Source: Anseranas semipalmata (taxonomy: Eukaryota; Chordata; Aves; Anseriformes; Anseranatidae). Taken from it: a DNA stretch of 64,000 nucleotides. Of the stretch, positions 61,956 through 64,000 are shown in pieces. The stretch spans positions 711,847 to 775,846 of the forward strand of contig VXAA01003938.1 in assembly GCA_013399115.1 (NCBI GenBank), written 5' to 3'. Position numbers and translations under genes: made by a program. The stretch's first letter is position 1. Each line of letters opens with the position of its first letter. Under the pieces are notes generated by a model. It was given only the letters and a program-made list of their open reading frames with translations. It searched no databases and was not told where the DNA came from.

Positions 61956-62343
61956 AAGGCTCAGGGGGATCTTATCCATGTGGATAAATATCTGAGGCAG
62001 ATAAAGATAAATGGAGCCAGACTATTCTCAGTGGTACCCAGGAACAGGACAAGAGGCAGTGAGCACAGACTGAAATACAGGGAATTCCATCTCAGCATAA
62101 AAACAAAAAACAAAAACAAAAACCAACCAAAAAAAACCACACTTTTTTACTGCTAGGGTAGTTGAACAGTGGCACGGGTTGCCTAGAGAGGTTGTGACAT
62201 TTCTGTCCTTGGAGATATTCAAAACCTGATGGGACATGGCCCTGAGCAACCTGCTCTGCCTAACCCTGCTTTGAGCAGGAGGGTTGGACCAAATGATCTC
62301 CAGAGATGCCTACCTTCAACCTTTCTGTGATTTTGTGATTCTA
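61956..62343 (+). mobile_element. CR1 LINE 3' fragment abutting the previous one
   Basis: It starts at 'ggctcagggggatcttatcc' and runs through 'tggagccagactattctcag', 'ggaacaggacaagaggcagt', 'tgaacagtggcacgggttgc', 'gtccttggagatattcaaaa' and 'gggttggaccaaatgatctc' to 'tctgtgattttgtgattct'. A 44-base A/C-rich expansion (62097-62140) replaces part of the usual 'catcaggaaaca' block. The 'acaggacaagag' region is present in both this and the previous piece. Confidence 0.9.
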
Positions 62344-64000
62344 TATATATTAGACAACAAGATTGTGAAGATTCTATGATTACAACAGATTTTGCAAGAG
62401 GAATAAATAAAACCTCATGCTTTCTGTGTCCAGCATGAACTCTTACAGGAAGTTTCTTAGTTCCTTTCTAACTTACTTCACCCTTTTTCCCAGACACTTT
62501 TATGGTCAAGACAGAATTAAAGGACCCCCAAATTATGTGTCAGTTCCTGTGATTCTACAAAAAGTCCTTCATTTTTTCCCTCTCCAGCTAGTAGTGTGAG
62601 GTTCAGCATGGGAAAGCAGACGTCTGGACTCCAGAGAGATTTCCCATCAGCAGGATTCCCAAAGATGTGGACAACATAATAACAGAGAAACTTTCATGGT
62701 CCACTTCTTCCCTTCACAGTCACGTAGCTTTCTGCATCCCCATCCTTGTTGCAGCAAGTGCTCACACAGAAAAACAGCATTCGGAGAAGAATGTAAGTTT
62801 AAGTAAACATATAGCTACAAATTCAAGGTCAGAAGAGTGTTCACAGACACCTCTCCATCCTCTCCCACAAAGTGCTTCATGCACCAGGAAAAATCAGGGC
62901 AAGATTGCACATGCCTGAGTGAGTAGATTATGATAGGAAACGCCGGCTTATCTTCTGCTTTACAGCAACACACATTACAAATTGTCTGGCAGCCACTCAC
63001 TCATTCACTCTCTCTGTAAATAACTATTCAATAAAATCTGATAGAACTGTGCGAGTCACCAAAGTCTTACCGTGATTGCCTTCATGCAACCGCCAGGCTG
63101 GAAAATCGGTGAGTCTCAAGGGCAAACTGCATGCAGATGGGGAGAGTTTGGGTCAAGTAAAATTTGTCTGCTTGCTTGGTGTACTTGTTTCATTATTATT
63201 ATCATTATTATGTCCCCTTAAGTGACTGGTTTGTCTGCGTTGCTGACATGGGAACCAGCTCCACATCTTCAGGACCGCCAAGAGGTCAGGACTGCACAGC
63301 GGGAGGGATGTGTGGCTTCTCTCCCAAAAGCCTGGCTCCACTCCAGACCTGCCAGAGCATCTAGCCCAGTCCCTGGGAATGCTGATGCCCCAGAGACTGC
63401 AAAAGAAACCTTACACCTCACCTCTTTGCTGATCTCAGACAGAGCAGTCATTTGTCCCAAAGCCTTGGGCAATCTCTGGTGTATTTGGTTGTATTAGAGA
63501 ATGTGTTAATTACGGTAATAATGCAACTAATATGGCTTAGAGAAGAGAGTCTCAAATGGTGCTCATGACTTCCTGCTTTTCCTTTGTATGCTGCCTAAAC
63601 AGGCAGTTGATTAGAAATCAGCAGAAATTTAGGTATTTATGTATTCAATTTTTGTTAAGTAGCCATTTACATTTCATGTGTCTGTAATTTTTTCTCTCTT
63701 GCACAGATCCATTTTCTCTACCTGGAAAGGGGGAATAAGGTAATTTGACACCTGCAATTTTCTGTGTTTACTGCAGCTTTTCAGATTGTGTCATAATTAT
63801 ACGTATTTTCTAATTATGAAATCAAAATTTGGAAGAAGACCTCTTATGATAGGGTACAAAAACAACTGGATGTCCTAAGTTATCTTTCTGTCACTCCTAA
63901 AAACAATAATAGAGTTGTTTCCTCTTTCCTAAATCACTGTTCTGTGCTGCTGACCGAAGGTGACATCTACTGTCTTTTCTGCCCATGAACCTCACCTTCA
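62344..64000. other. Unique sequence at the right edge
   Basis: A short ATT array lies at 63190-63211. The stretch 63220-63480 is richer in GC than its neighbours and holds overlapping open frames on both strands without recognisable motifs. A 33-nt exon candidate at 63707 is listed separately. Confidence 0.4.
63707..63739 (+). other. Possible 33-nt microexon (weak candidate)
   Basis: A strong acceptor ('attttttctctcttgcacag') is followed by 33 bases reading IHFLYLERGNK and then a donor ('aataag' then 'gtaatttg'). The length is a multiple of three, as for neural microexons, and the frame is open. The peptide is too short to identify. Splice-like pairs at this spacing do arise by chance. Confidence 0.22.

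Overview
The window looks like nuclear DNA of a bird. It is AT-rich, non-coding for most of its length, and carries repeated fragments of the CR1 LINE family. These fragments end in the diagnostic 8-bp tail (ATTCTRTG repeats, or the complement at the start of minus-strand copies). Older, heavily decayed CR1, L2-like and MIR-like remnants sit alongside them, which fits a neognath bird; I cannot name the species. No bacterial-type gene, rRNA, tRNA, CRISPR or intact protein gene is visible. The long open frames are mostly antisense or chance reading through repeats.

Layout. 1-9 kb: a CTT microsatellite at the very edge, an old minus-strand CR1 (about 1.19-1.55 kb), then unique sequence with two GC-richer patches. 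9-13 kb: three CR1 fragments. 17.8-18.9 kb: a 1-kb plus-strand CR1 keeping part of the reverse transcriptase frame. 22.5 kb: a GGAT minisatellite. 26.7 kb: a MIR-like SINE remnant. 27.9-28.8 kb: two minus-strand CR1s flanking an A/T hairpin tract. 31.2-32.7 kb: the best-preserved CR1, broken by an LTR-like insert and an internal deletion. 37 kb: a CR1 nested in an opposite CR1, making an inverted repeat. 41.9-43.7 kb: a 1.8-kb relic of a much older CR1 lineage, itself interrupted. 45.3 and 52.4 kb: two closely related same-strand CR1 tails. 47.8 kb: another relic CR1. 60.5 kb: a relic L2-like LINE fragment. 61.7-62.3 kb: two CR1 pieces fused head to tail. Two short runs of N (40.2 kb and 61.4 kb) lie at homopolymers.

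If a protein gene crosses this window, it must be mostly intron here. I list several splice-bounded open segments as weak candidates. Four on the minus strand (56.07, 47.58, 38.75 and 20.08 kb) have mutually compatible reading phases, and two short ones on the plus strand (8.0 and 63.7 kb) have strong splice signals. None has a product I recognise, and segments like these do occur by chance in 64 kb. No multi-gene system is evident; the interest lies in the layered transposon history and in those exon candidates.
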